Assembly: GCF_015751785.1 (NCBI RefSeq)
Contig: NZ_JADOTY010000001.1
Coordinates: forward strand, 6,200,001 to 6,264,000
Length of the DNA stretch: 64,000 bases
DNA from: Micromonospora vinacea
GTDB lineage: Bacteria; Actinomycetota; Actinomycetes; Mycobacteriales; Micromonosporaceae
Reading direction: 5' to 3'
Shown here: piece after piece, positions 15,385-25,000 of the stretch
Layout: every line of letters starts with the position of its first letter
Numbering within the stretch: the stretch's first letter is position 1
Translations under genes and position numbers: made by a program
Notes under the pieces: model-generated
Databases searched by the model: none
Told to the model about the DNA's origin: nothing
Seen by the model: the letters and a program-made list of their open reading frames with translations, nothing else

Positions 15385-16671
15385 CTATGCATCCGGCGGT
15401 GACGCCGGAGGCCCGAGCCGGAGCAGCACCTGCGCGCCGCCGCCCGGGCCGGCCCGCAACTCCAGTCGACCCCCGGCGGCCTGCGCGGCACGGCGGGCGA
15501 TGTCCAGGCCGAGACCGGTGGACCCGGCCGCGCTGGCGCCCCGCCGGATCGCCCCGGCGGTCATGCCCGGGCCCTCGTCGGCGACAGTCAGGACCACCTC
15601 GCCCACCTCCCTGGCCAGCCGGACGGCGAACGGCGTCCCGTCGGGGGTGTGCGCGAAGACGTTGCCGAGCAGGGCGTCCACCGCCGCCGTCAGGTTGTCG
15701 GCGGCCACGCCGACGGGAAGGGGGCCGGGTGTCAGATCGAGGGTGACGGCCCGGCCGGTGTCCTCGGCCAGCACCGACCAGAACGCGACCCGGTCGGCGA
15801 CGATCGCCGCCGCGTCCGAGACGGCCGGCTGTGCCGGTGCGTGCCGCCACCGGGCCTGGCGGATCAGCCCGGTGACCGCGCGTTCGAGCCCGTCGGCGGC
15901 GGCGGTGATCCGGGCGGCGTCGTCCGGGTCCCGCAACGACTCCGCCTCCAGCCGCAACGCCGTCAGCGGCGTACGCAGCTGGTGCGACAGGTCGGCGACC
16001 TGTTCGCGCTCCTGCACCAGGAGCACCTGGATCCGGGTGGCGAGATGGTTGAGCGCGCCGGCCACCTCCCGCAGTTCGGGTGGGCCGGCCGGCGTGACCC
16101 GGGCGTCCAACTCGGCGTTGGCCAGCCGGTGTGAGACGGCCGAGAGGTCGCTGATGGGCCGGACCAGGGTGCGCGCCAGCCGGTCGGCAACCAGCAGCCC
16201 GATCAGCACGAGGATCACGCCGAGCAGGGCCAGTACCAGCCAGGCACGGGTGACCCCGGCGGTCAGCTCGCGCTGCGGCACCGCGATCCGGATCACCCCG
16301 GTGCCGTCCGCCCGACCCTGCACGGCGATGACCACCTCCCGGCCGGCCGCCGACTCCCCGGTGAGGCTCTGTCCGCGCGCGGCGAGGGCAACCGCGGGCG
16401 TACGCGGTGTCTGGGCGCCGAGCACCGTGCCGTCCGGTAGGAAGACGCTCACCGGCCGCCCGGACTCTGCGGCGAGTTGCTCGACGGTGAGCCGGATGGT
16501 CGCTGCGTCGGCGGTGCCGACCACCGGCACCAGGCTCTGCGCGTCGGCGGTGGCCCGGACGGTGGCCCGGTCCTCGGCGACGGTGCGGACCAGCAGCGCC
16601 AACGGCACCAGGAACGCGATGAGGGTGAGGACGCTGACCGCGGCGACCAGCAGCGCGAGACGCGCCCTCAC
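15385..16671 (-). CDS. Two-component sensor histidine kinase
   Basis: 428 residues. The GTG start at 16671 overlaps the response regulator stop (GTGA). It has a membrane helix at about 5-30, an extracellular sensor region to about 150, a second helix, a HAMP domain, the phospho-acceptor motif D-L-S-H-Q-L-R-T-P-L with His230, and an HATPase_c domain with the N-box D-A-L-L-G-N-V-F-A-H, G1 D-E-G-P-G-M and G2 G-S-T-G-L-G-L-D-I-A-R-R. The extracellular signal is unknown. It phosphorylates the partner encoded at 16668-17363. Confidence 0.93.
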   Translation of the reverse strand: MRARLALLVAAVSVLTLIAFLVPLALLVRTVAEDRATVRATADAQSLVPVVGTADAATIRLTVEQLAAESGRPVSVFLPDGTVLGAQTPRTPAVALAARGQSLTGESAAGREVVIAVQGRADGTGVIRIAVPQRELTAGVTRAWLVLALLGVILVLIGLLVADRLARTLVRPISDLSAVSHRLANAELDARVTPAGPPELREVAGALNHLATRIQVLLVQEREQVADLSHQLRTPLTALRLEAESLRDPDDAARITAAADGLERAVTGLIRQARWRHAPAQPAVSDAAAIVADRVAFWSVLAEDTGRAVTLDLTPGPLPVGVAADNLTAAVDALLGNVFAHTPDGTPFAVRLAREVGEVVLTVADEGPGMTAGAIRRGASAAGSTGLGLDIARRAAQAAGGRLELRAGPGGGAQVLLRLGPPASPPDA

Positions 16672-17363
16672 GGCTGCGCCGCCGGGGCTTCGAGACGCAC
16701 CCCGACACCCCGCACGGTGTGCAGGTAGCGGGGCTGTTGGGCGTTCTCCCCCAACTTGCGACGCAACCAGGACAGGTGCACGTCGACGGTCTTGTCGGCG
16801 CCGCCGTAGGGGATCTGCCACACCTCCGTGAGCAGCTCACGTTTGGTGACCACCTGGCCGGGTCGGCCGGCGAGGTGGTGCAGCAGATCGAACTCGCGGG
16901 GCGTCAACTCGACCGCGGCACCGTCGAGGGTGACCTGCCGGGCCCGGGGGTCGACGCGGAGCCCGCCGACGACGAGCGTGAGGTCCTGCCCGTCGGCACC
17001 GGAGGGGCCCCGCCGCAGCACCGCCCGGACGCGGGCGTCGAGCTGGGCCGCGGTGAACGGCTTGACCACGTAGTCGTCGGCGCCCGCGTCGAGTACCCGG
17101 ACGATCTCGGTCTCGTCGTCGCGCGCGGTGGCCACGATGACCGGCACCGCGCTGACCGCGCGCAGCATCCTCAGCAGCTCGCGGCCGTCCAGGTCGGGCA
17201 GGCCCAGGTCGAGCACGACGAGGTCGGGTCGGTCGTCCAGCGCGTCGCGGAGCCCGGCCATCGCGGTCGAGGCCGCGGCCACCGCGTGGCCGCGTTCGCG
17301 CAGGGCCCGGATCAGCGGGGTACGGATCGTCAGGTCGTCCTCGATGAGCAGTAGGCGCGGCAC
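16668..17363 (-). CDS. OmpR-family response regulator
   Basis: 231 residues. Receiver domain with acidic pocket E8-D9-D10, phosphorylation site Asp52 in V-L-D-L-G-L-P-D, and conserved Lys in V-V-K-P-F. The C-terminal winged helix has E-L-T-P-R-E-F-D-L-L and the D-K-T-V-D-V-H-L-S-W-L-R-R-K-L recognition helix. First gene of the two-component operon; the kinase start overlaps its stop. Targets are unknown. Confidence 0.95.
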   Translation of the reverse strand: MPRLLLIEDDLTIRTPLIRALRERGHAVAAASTAMAGLRDALDDRPDLVVLDLGLPDLDGRELLRMLRAVSAVPVIVATARDDETEIVRVLDAGADDYVVKPFTAAQLDARVRAVLRRGPSGADGQDLTLVVGGLRVDPRARQVTLDGAAVELTPREFDLLHHLAGRPGQVVTKRELLTEVWQIPYGGADKTVDVHLSWLRRKLGENAQQPRYLHTVRGVGVRLEAPAAQP

Positions 17364-17388
17364 ACCTGGCAGGCTAGCGGCTCACCGC

Positions 17389-18087
17389 CTAGGACCACGC
17401 GATCTCGCCGTGGCGGTCGACGAAGCGGCCCGAGCCGTGTCCCGGGCCTTCCGTCGCGAGGGCGACGATGGCGTCGGTGCCCTCGGTGACGGTCTGCGGA
17501 CCGCTGTTTCCATTGAGGTCAGTGGCGGTGTATCCGGGGTCGGCGGCGTTGATCCGGATGTCCGTCATCGCCTTGGCGTACTGGGTGGTCAGCATGGTGA
17601 GCGCCGCCTTGGAGGACGTGTAGACGGGGGCGATGACACCCGATTCGGCTCGTGAACGGTCATGGGTGGCCGCCAGTGAGCCCATCGCACTGCTCACATT
17701 GATGATCACTGGGTCGGGTGAACGGCGCAGCAGCGGCAGGAACGCGGTTGTCGTCCGCACCACGCCGAGGAGGTTGACATCGAAGACAGCGAGCAGGTCG
17801 CCGCTGGTCAATTCGCTCGGGTCACCGAACGGGCCGTGGATGCCCGCGTTGTTGATCAGCACGTCGATGCGGCCCTCGCGCTTCTCGACCTCGGCGGCCG
17901 CGGCGGCGACCGAGTGGTCGTCGGTGACATCGATCTGCACGAAACGGGCTCCGAGCCTGTCCGCCGCCGCAGCGCCCAGCTCGGGGTCGCGAGCGCCGAC
18001 GAGAACGGTGTGGCCCAGCTCGATGAGGCGGCGGGCGGTCTCGCGACCGAGCCCCTTGTTGGCTCCGGTGATAAAGGTGATCGTCAT
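17389..18087 (-). CDS. Short-chain dehydrogenase/reductase
   Basis: 232 residues from the ATG at 18087; the longer open frame upstream is unsupported. Classical SDR: T-G-A-N-K-G-L-G nucleotide loop at 6-13, D-V-T-D after strand 3, N-N-A-G, catalytic Ser in N-V-S-S and Y-x3-K as Y-T-S-S-K. The residue set after strand 2 (G-A-R-D) suggests NADP(H). Substrate unknown. It is divergent from an XRE regulator with about 104 bp between, a common pairing in which the regulator represses the reductase. Confidence 0.9.
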   Translation of the reverse strand: MTITFITGANKGLGRETARRLIELGHTVLVGARDPELGAAAADRLGARFVQIDVTDDHSVAAAAAEVEKREGRIDVLINNAGIHGPFGDPSELTSGDLLAVFDVNLLGVVRTTTAFLPLLRRSPDPVIINVSSAMGSLAATHDRSRAESGVIAPVYTSSKAALTMLTTQYAKAMTDIRINAADPGYTATDLNGNSGPQTVTEGTDAIVALATEGPGHGSGRFVDRHGEIAWS

Positions 18088-18191
18088 GCACCCATCGTTT
18101 GTCGCCGTCCAGGCCTGTGCCAGAGACGCCGCGACGGTAGGACAAGCAATACCACCCTCGTCGTGGCGGGGTGCGAAACAATCGAGGCGTG

Positions 18192-19091
18192 ATGACGCAG
18201 GCTGCGGGACTGGGGGCGACGATCCGTGCCTGGCGCGACCGCCTGTCGCCGGCCTCGACCGGGCTGCCCGCCGGCCATGGGCGCCGAGCCGCCGGGCTGC
18301 GACGGGAGGAGTTGGCCGAGCTCGCCGGGGTGTCGGTCGACTACATCGTGCGCCTGGAACAGGGGCGGGCGACCACCCCGTCGGCGCAGGTGACCTCCGC
18401 GCTCGCTCGTGCCCTACAGCTGACGTCCGCCGAGCGCGACCATCTCTTCCGGCTGGCCAACCTTGCCCCACCGACGGACGACCAGATTTCTGACCACATT
18501 CCTCCGGGCGTGCAGCGGGTGGTGGGCCGCCTCGGTGACGCTGCCGTCGCCGTGTTCGCCGCGGACTGGCAGGTGATCTGGTGGAACCCGAGTTGGGCGG
18601 CGCTGCTGGGCGACCCGTCGGCGTCCCCGCCGGTTCGTCGCAACTTCGCCCGCGACACCTTCCCGGTGAACTCCGACGGACCGGGGATGTCACGCTGGCC
18701 CGTGATCTCACTGGACGCCGCTGCCACGAGCGCCGCCGTCGTTTCCGACCTGCGGCGGGCCACCGGCCGGTTTCCCCGTGATCGACGCCTGGCGAAGCTC
18801 GTCCGTGATCTCGCCGAGGGCAACGAGCAGTTCGCCAACCTGTGGGCGGCCGGGACGGTCACCGCTCACCGGGAAGACCGCAAGATCGTCGAACACCCGG
18901 CGGTCGGTACTGTCCGGGTCGACTGCGATGTCCTGACCGACGGCGACGCCGAACTGAAGATCGTGATCCTCACCGCGGCCCCGGGCACCGATGACGAGAC
19001 CAAGATCCGCCTCGCCACGGTGGCAGGCGTCCACCAACCGGCGGGTTCTGCGGACCTCGACGACAGGGCCCGCCACCCGGGCAGGCGTTAA
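18192..19091 (+). CDS. XRE-family regulator with MmyB-like ligand domain
   Basis: About 299 residues. The N-terminal HTH_XRE contains G-L-R-R-E-E-L-A-E-L-A-G-V-S-V-D-Y-I-V-R-L-E-Q-G-R. The C-terminal part has the MmyB-like PAS fold: V-F-A-A-D-W-Q-V-I-W-W-N-P-S-W-A-A-L-L-G-D-P and D-R-R-L-A-K-L-V-R-D-L-A-E-G-N-E-Q-F-A-N-L-W, a pattern that binds fatty-acid-like ligands in the family. ATG 18192 has AGG at 18185-18187 upstream; GTG 18189 or GTG 18171 are alternatives. It is the likely regulator of the divergent SDR gene. Confidence 0.88.
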   Translation: MTQAAGLGATIRAWRDRLSPASTGLPAGHGRRAAGLRREELAELAGVSVDYIVRLEQGRATTPSAQVTSALARALQLTSAERDHLFRLANLAPPTDDQISDHIPPGVQRVVGRLGDAAVAVFAADWQVIWWNPSWAALLGDPSASPPVRRNFARDTFPVNSDGPGMSRWPVISLDAAATSAAVVSDLRRATGRFPRDRRLAKLVRDLAEGNEQFANLWAAGTVTAHREDRKIVEHPAVGTVRVDCDVLTDGDAELKIVILTAAPGTDDETKIRLATVAGVHQPAGSADLDDRARHPGRR

Positions 19092-19148
19092 CCGTGCCTT
19101 AGGGTCCGGATGTGCCGGCGGCAACCGTGGATCGGGGATAGTCAGGGG

Positions 19149-19613
19149 ATGGGCCGTCGTTCGATCCTCGTCGCCACCGGATGGGTGGCCACCGCCGCCA
19201 TCGCGACCCTGATCGGGCTGGGCGCGATCCGGTTGGTGGGCGAGAGCCTCACCGGCACGCCGGGTGGGGTGCGCAGCGAGGCCGAGATCGAGCGGGCGCT
19301 CGCCTCACCGGAGCCGGTGCCCGCCGGCACCACAGACACCGCATCGGCCGGGCCGGGCACGACGGGGCCCGCGCCGAGCGCCAGCTCCGGGGCCCGCCGG
19401 GGGTTCGCCACCGACGGCGGCACGGCCGTCGCCGAGTGCGGCGTTGGCGGCGTACGCCTCGTCTCCTGGGCGCCCGCGCAGGGTTACCGGGTCCGCGACG
19501 TGGACCGAGGCCCGGACGACGACGTCGAGGTCACGTTCCAGGGTGCGGCCCGGGAGTACGAGTTGAAGGTGCGCTGCATCGGCTCGGAGCCGGTGGCCGT
19601 CGCCGACGACTGA
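19149..19613 (+). CDS. Small membrane-anchored protein of unknown function
   Basis: 154 residues from the ATG at 19149, preceded by CAGGGG. One hydrophobic segment at about 8-30, a Pro/Ser/Thr-rich linker to about 90, then a compact extracellular domain with two Cys (in V-A-E-C-G and V-R-C-I-G) that may form a disulfide, and W-A-P-A-Q-G-Y-R-V. I do not recognise the family. It lies between the XRE regulator and the convergent MarR gene. Confidence 0.65.
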   Translation: MGRRSILVATGWVATAAIATLIGLGAIRLVGESLTGTPGGVRSEAEIERALASPEPVPAGTTDTASAGPGTTGPAPSASSGARRGFATDGGTAVAECGVGGVRLVSWAPAQGYRVRDVDRGPDDDVEVTFQGAAREYELKVRCIGSEPVAVADD

Positions 19614-19649
19614 CGACCTGGGAGCAGGTGAGGTGGGTGTCGCGGCGGT

Positions 19650-20102
19650 TCAGCGGCTCTGCAGAGCGTCCACCAACCTTCGGAGCGTCGCGCGCGCATT
19701 CTCGAGATCGCTGAGGCTGAGACCCGCTCGCTCGACGGCGTCCCGGCGGTCGGCGTCCGAGCGTTCCAGGAGGCCGGTGAGCGTGCCCAGCCCTTCTGTC
19801 GTGAGTGTCACCAGTGGCGCACGGCGGTGATCGGGGTTGTCGTGCAACTCCACCATCCCGGCTCGGGCCAGGTCGTCGACCACTCGCTGCACACTCTGTC
19901 GAGCGAGGCCGAGTCTGCGCGCCGCGCTCGCGACGGTGCGGGCGCCGTCGGAGAGCACGCTCATCACGTGCCATCGGGCGGCAGTTTGTCCGGCTTCTCG
20001 GGCCAGCTCCTCGCTTGAGCGCCGAGACTCGCCTGCCAGTTCGTACACGTCTGCCATCAGCAGCCGATACGCGTCGACCCGGTCCTGCTTCTGTTCGGTC
20101 AT
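19650..20102 (-). CDS. MarR-family transcriptional regulator
   Basis: 150 residues from the ATG at 20102. The winged-helix core is visible: T-A-A-R-W-H-V-M-S-V-L, V-A-S-A-A-R-R-L-G-L-A-R-Q-S-V-Q-R-V-V-D-D-L-A-R-A-G-M-V and the wing D-N-P-D-H-R-R-A-P-L-V-T-L-T-T-E-G. It is divergent from a small monooxygenase-like gene, and an 18-bp perfect palindrome (20142-20159) between them is the obvious operator. It probably represses both. Confidence 0.9.
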   Translation of the reverse strand: MTEQKQDRVDAYRLLMADVYELAGESRRSSEELAREAGQTAARWHVMSVLSDGARTVASAARRLGLARQSVQRVVDDLARAGMVELHDNPDHRRAPLVTLTTEGLGTLTGLLERSDADRRDAVERAGLSLSDLENARATLRRLVDALQSR

Positions 20103-20141
20103 CGCCGGGATGCTAGCGCACGTTGACAGCCTATTACTGGA

Positions 20142-20159
20142 ATGACAGCATGCTGTCAT
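20142..20159. promoter_or_regulatory. MarR operator, perfect 18-bp palindrome
   Basis: ATGACAGCATGCTGTCAT is its own reverse complement and includes the first two bases of the start codon of the gene at 20158. A further half site (TGACAGC, 20124-20130) lies upstream within TTGACA. Binding here would block both promoter and initiation. Confidence 0.75.
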
Positions 20160-20517
20160 GATTCTTCGACTGTGGAGCGGGTGGACCGAGCCCGCTCTCG
20201 CTGACGCCTACGACCGGCTGTTGACGCAGGACATCGCGCCCGCGATCCTCGCCCGGCGCGTCGACGGGCTTCGGGAGCTTCGGGTTCTGCGTCGTTCCCC
20301 GCAGGAGTTGGACCCCGCCGAGGGCAGCGAATTTCTCACCGCCATGACATTCACCGACTTCGCCGCGGTGTCGGCCTTCACCGGCGGCGATCCGTCCGCC
20401 TCCGTTGTCCCGCCCGCGGCCCGTGACCTGCTCGGGCGCTTCGACAGGCAGTCCCGGCACTATGTGAGCCGAGCGGTGTTCCGCGCCGATGATGGACAGC
20501 CGCCGGGCGTCGGGTGA
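20158..20517 (+). CDS. Small dimeric alpha/beta-barrel protein, ABM-like
   Basis: 119 residues. The pattern of short strand (I-L-R-L-W-S-G), long helix, G-L-R-E-L-R-V-L-R-R strand and F-L-T-A-M-T-F-T-D-F-A-A-V-S-A-F-T-G resembles antibiotic-biosynthesis-monooxygenase (ABM) and related ferredoxin-like dimers. No catalytic residues can be assigned. The ATG sits inside the MarR operator, so expression should be relieved when the divergent MarR protein binds its ligand. Confidence 0.7.
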   Translation: MILRLWSGWTEPALADAYDRLLTQDIAPAILARRVDGLRELRVLRRSPQELDPAEGSEFLTAMTFTDFAAVSAFTGGDPSASVVPPAARDLLGRFDRQSRHYVSRAVFRADDGQPPGVG

Positions 20518-20530
20518 GCAGCCGGCCGCC

Positions 20531-21607
20531 TCACTGACCCGTTGGCTGCTCGCGGTCGGCGTTCCGGCCCAGCGCGACCATGCGCAGGGTCTCCTCCCGG
20601 CGGCGGACGAGCAGCGCCCCGGCCAGGAAGGTCACCGGCGCGACGAGCACCAGCATCGCCCACTGCGCCGGCACCAGGGGGATCGTGTGTCCCATGTTCA
20701 TGGTCGAGGTGACCCAACCGGCGAGGGCGCTGTCGATCACCAGGGCGAGGGCTGCCACGGGCAGGAGCATGACCACGATCCGTCGGCGTACCTCCGGAGT
20801 GAGCGTGGCTACCGCGATCACCATGGCCGATGCGGCGGCCGCCAGGCCCGCGACGTAGAGCCAGAGGACCAGCTCGCTGCTCGCCTCGATGTCGTAGAAG
20901 ACCTGATAGGACGCTCCGCCGACGAATACGAACGCGGGACTGGTCACCCGGTTTGTCACCAGCAGCGCGACGATCGCGGCCGGTGCGAGCAGCAGGGCCA
21001 GCAGTCGGCGTACGCCCAGCAGCGTGATCGCCCGGCGACGCGGCACCGGCACGGTGAGCGCGGCGGCAGCCACCACGGTGAGGGCGAACTGCGGCAACGT
21101 GTCCACCACGTATGTGGGGTTGTCGCTGGTCTGCGGGGCGACGAGCGCGCCCCAGCCGAGCACGCCGGCCCAGGCCAGACCGGCGGCGACCCAGCGCCAC
21201 CCGACCAGCACCGCGGCACAGACCCCCGCCCAACCGGCGACGCGCAACCAGTCGACGAGATCCGGGCTGCTCGACCCGAACCCGGGCGGCATCTTCGGCG
21301 CGAGGACGAGCTGGTCGAGCAGCGCCTTTCCGGCGAGGGCCAGCAGGACGACCCCGACCAGCAGGCCGGTCACCGTCGCCGCGTCCGCCCAGCTCGGCTC
21401 GGTGAGCCCCCGTGCGCCCACCCGCAACCGCGCCCGCAACCCGGCGCCGACCAGATTCCGCACGTCCGCGGCGCCGGGGCGCCGCTGGCCCGGCCGCGCG
21501 CCGGCGAGGAGCACGGCGAGCATCTCGTCCTCGTACACCCGACGGTGTTGCCACGGATAGACGGCCAGCAGCCGCCGGTAGCGGCGCTCCAGGTCGTCAC
21601 TGCTCAC
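20531..21607 (-). CDS. Polytopic membrane protein coupled to PadR regulator
   Basis: 358 residues. The N-terminal ~60 residues are cytoplasmic, with L-E-R-R-Y-R-R-L-L-A-V-Y-P-W-Q-H-R-R-V-Y-E-D-E-M-L, a segment typical of proteins encoded next to PadR genes in actinobacteria. Eight or so hydrophobic helices follow. The GTG start at 21607 overlaps the PadR stop (GTGA), so translation is coupled. Function unknown; this pairing is common and the protein may be a permease-like or stress membrane protein. Confidence 0.8.
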   Translation of the reverse strand: MSSDDLERRYRRLLAVYPWQHRRVYEDEMLAVLLAGARPGQRRPGAADVRNLVGAGLRARLRVGARGLTEPSWADAATVTGLLVGVVLLALAGKALLDQLVLAPKMPPGFGSSSPDLVDWLRVAGWAGVCAAVLVGWRWVAAGLAWAGVLGWGALVAPQTSDNPTYVVDTLPQFALTVVAAAALTVPVPRRRAITLLGVRRLLALLLAPAAIVALLVTNRVTSPAFVFVGGASYQVFYDIEASSELVLWLYVAGLAAAASAMVIAVATLTPEVRRRIVVMLLPVAALALVIDSALAGWVTSTMNMGHTIPLVPAQWAMLVLVAPVTFLAGALLVRRREETLRMVALGRNADREQPTGQ

Positions 21608-21951
21608 GCCGCACCCCCGTCGGTCAGCAGGCCGCTGCGGCGCAGCCGCACCCGGGCGGCGTCCGCGTTGTGTCGGAGGCGGGACGCCTCTTCGGTGAGC
21701 CGCCGCGCGCCCAGGGCGGTGAGGCGGTAATAGCGGCGCAGTCGGGACTGGACCACCTCTTCGCGCTCGACCTCAATGAGACCGTCGGCGCGGAGTCGAT
21801 CGAGGACGGCGTAGAGGGTGCCGGCGCGCAGGCGTACCCGGCCGTCGGAGATGCGCAGCACGTCCTCGATGACGGCGTACCCGTGCATAGGCGCCTCCGC
21901 CAGCGCGGTGAGCACCAGGAACGTCGGTTCCCGAAGTGGAGCCTCAGCCAT
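21604..21951 (-). CDS. PadR-family transcriptional regulator
   Basis: 115 residues from the ATG at 21951. The PadR winged helix is clear: F-L-V-L-T-A-L-A-E-A-P-M-H-G-Y-A-V-I-E-D-V, then L-R-A-G-T-L-Y-A-V-L-D-R-L and Y-Y-R-L-T-A-L-G-A-R-R-L. ATG 21963 would add M-L-S-G, but it falls inside the operator palindrome. TATGCT lies 7 nt before ATG 21951, suggesting a leaderless mRNA. It probably represses its own operon through the 25-bp inverted repeat at 21960-21984. Confidence 0.9.
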   Translation of the reverse strand: MAEAPLREPTFLVLTALAEAPMHGYAVIEDVLRISDGRVRLRAGTLYAVLDRLRADGLIEVEREEVVQSRLRRYYRLTALGARRLTEEASRLRHNADAARVRLRRSGLLTDGGAA

Positions 21952-21959
21952 GCCAGAGA

Positions 21960-21984
21960 GCATATACCGATAGGCGGTATATGC
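21960..21984. promoter_or_regulatory. PadR operator, 10-bp perfect inverted repeat
   Basis: GCATATACCG (21960-21969) and CGGTATATGC (21975-21984) are separated by 5 bp and lie directly upstream of the padR start. Position over the promoter indicates autorepression. Confidence 0.8.
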
Positions 21985-22056
21985 AAGGACGACGTGCGTG
22001 CAGTGACGGACGTGGCCGGCACGGATCACCGCGCCGGCCACGTCATCGCTGGTGGT

Positions 22057-25000
22057 TCAGCTCGCGTACGCCTCCAACTCCCAGAGCGAATGGCCATATC
22101 CGGTGCCCCGGGCGGTGCCGTAGATCCGCAGGTAGCGGCCGTTGGCGCCGAGGGCGGAGTGCTCGTCCACGCCGCCGTCGGCCCCGGTCACCGTCTTCAC
22201 TGTGGTCCAGGTGGTGCCGTCATTCGAGGTCTGGATCTGGTACGCGCTGCTGTACGCCGCCTCCCAGCTCAGCTTGACCCGGCCGATCGCGGTGGCACTG
22301 CCGAGGTCGACCCTGATCCACTGGGGATCGGAGAACGTGCTCGACCAGCGGGTGGTGAGGCTGCCGTCGACGGCCTGGGCGCCGGACACGTCGGCCCCCT
22401 CGTTGCTGGACGTCGACGTCGGCTTGTTCAACAGCAGGTTGCCGCCGGTCGGGCTACCGGTGCCGCCGTACACCTCGAACTCGAACAGCGAGTAGCCCCA
22501 GGCGGTCCCCCGGGTGGTGCCGAGCAGCCGAATGTACCGGCCGGACCCGCTGAGCCCGGTCAGGTCGTCCACCCCGCCGTCGCCACCGGTCACCGTACGG
22601 ATCGTGGTGAAGTTGACCCCGTCCGGTGAGGTCTGGATCTGGTAGCCGCTGCCGTACGCCGCCTCCCAGGTCAGCTTGACCCGGTTGATGGCGTACGTGG
22701 CGCCGAGGTCCACGTCGATCCACTGGGGGTCACCGAAGGCGCTGCCCCACCGGGTGCCGGCCACGCCGTCGAACGCGTTGGCCGCGCCGAACGCGCCCTC
22801 GAAGCTGGACGCGCGCGCCGGCTTGCCCCGGGCCAGGTTGGCGCCCGGCTCGGGATCAGGGTCCGGGTCCGGTCCGGGACCGCCGGGGCTGGTGGAGAGG
22901 GTGAACTCGTCGATGTCGAAGTACGGGCCGGTGCCCTTGAAGACCAGGAACAGCGTCCGGGTGCCGGTCGGGGCGGTGACCCCGCCGGTGACAGTGGCGA
23001 AGTTCGCGTACCCGCCGGTGGGCACGACGGTGGCCGAACCGACCAGCGGCCCGGTGGGTGAGTCGACCCGCAACTCCAACGTGCCGCCACCGCCGGCCGG
23101 TGCGCCGACCCGGGCGCTGAACGACTGGACGCCGGTCAGGTTGTAGGGGCGGAACGAGATCCAGTCGTTGTTGTCGACGTAGCCGACCGCGGCGCCGCCG
23201 TGCCCGGCTGCCCCGGCGACGATCTGGACGCCGGACGAGTCACTGAAGTGCTCGGCCTGGCGTACCCGAGGTTGCAGGACGGCCTGGGTGTGCGTGGTCA
23301 GCGCCGGCTGGCCGCCCCCGCCCAGGTCGGTGTACTCGGCGTCGATGATGCCGAAGATGTTCGCCGCCGTGTCGTGCTCGCCGTCGGCCGAGGTCTGGAT
23401 GACCCCGGTGCAGCCCTGCACGCTGCCCAGTTGGTGGCCGTGCGAGTCGTGGCCGAGGACGTAGTTCACCTTGACCCGGGCGCAGTTGATCGCACCGTCC
23501 TGGGCGTCGGTAACGGTGACGGAGAACGGCACCGCGTCCCCGAAGTTGAAGGTCTGCCCGTTCAACGGGGTGTTCACTGTGACCACCGGGGCGCTGTTGC
23601 CGACGGTGACGACCACGCTCGCGGTGGCCGTCTTGCCGGTGGTGTCCCGGACCGTCAGCGTCGGGCTGCGGGTCCCGTTGGTGGTGTACGTGAAGCTCGG
23701 GTTCGCCGCTGTCGAGTCGGTGGTGCCGTTGTTGTCGAAGTCCCAGGCGTAGGTGAACGGGTCGCCGTCCGGGTCGAGGGTGCCGGCCGAGGAGAAGGCC
23801 ACTGTCAGCGGCGCGGTGCCACTGGTCGGGGTGGCGGACACCTTGGCGACGGGCGCTCTGCCCTCGCGGGCGTACTCGATGCGGTAGAGCGCCGAGTTGG
23901 CGTCGCCGTTGAACCAGCCGGTGCCGTAGTCGAGCACGTAGAGCGCGCCGTCCGGGCCGAACTCCATGTCCATGACCTGGGTGCCGGTCCACGGGAACGG
24001 GTTGATCTTCAGAGGTTGGCCGGACGCGTCGAGTTTGATGTTCTTGATCCAGCGGCGACCGAACTCACCGGCGAAGTAGGTCCCGTCGTAGTACTCGGGG
24101 AACGCCACGGGCGAGGTGTTGTTCGGGTCGTACCGGTAGACCGGGCCGCCCATCGGCGACAGTCCACCGCCGGTGAACTCCGGCGGCGAGCCGGAGCCTC
24201 CGTACGGCAACCAGGCCGAGACGGCCGGCGGCAGCTGCGTGATGCCGGTGTTGTTGGGCGAGTTGTTGACCGGCCCGCCAGCGCAGTTGAACTTCGCCCC
24301 GGACGGCCCGGACGGGAAGGTGTAGTCGTTGTAGGCGTCGTTGCGGGCGGTGCAGTACGGCCAGCCGTAGAAGCCGGGCCGGTCGATCCGGGCGAACTCG
24401 ACGTTGCCCGCCGGCCCCCGGTTCGGGTCGGCGGTGCCCGCGTCGGGGCCGTAGTCACCGAGGTAGACGATGCCGGTGGCCTTGTCCACGCTCATCCGGA
24501 ACGGGTTGCGGAAGCCCATCGCGTAGACCTCCGGGCGGGTCCGCGCGGTGCCCGGGGCGAACATGTTGCCGGCGGGGATGGTGTAACCACCGGCCGCGCT
24601 CGGCTTGATCCGGAGGACCTTGCCGCGCAGGTCGTTGCTGTTCGCCGAGGTGCGCTGCGCGTCGAACGCCGGGTTGCGCCCGGCCCGCTCGTCGATCGGG
24701 GTGAAGCCGGCCGAGTCGAACGGGTTGGTGTCGTCGCCGGTGGACAGGTACAGGTTGCCGGCCGCGTCGAAGTCCATGTCACCGCCGACGTGGCAGCACA
24801 TGCCCCGGCTGGTCGGCACGTTGAGGATCAACGTCTCGCTGGCCAGGTTGATGGTGTTGTCCGCGTTCACTGTGAACCGGGCCAGTCGGTTGACGCCGTC
24901 CCAGACGGCGAAGTCGGCCGGGGTGCCGGTGGCCGGCGCACCGCCGCCGGGGGTGCTCAGTGGTGGGGCGAAGTAGGCGTACACCCAGCGGTTGGTGGCG

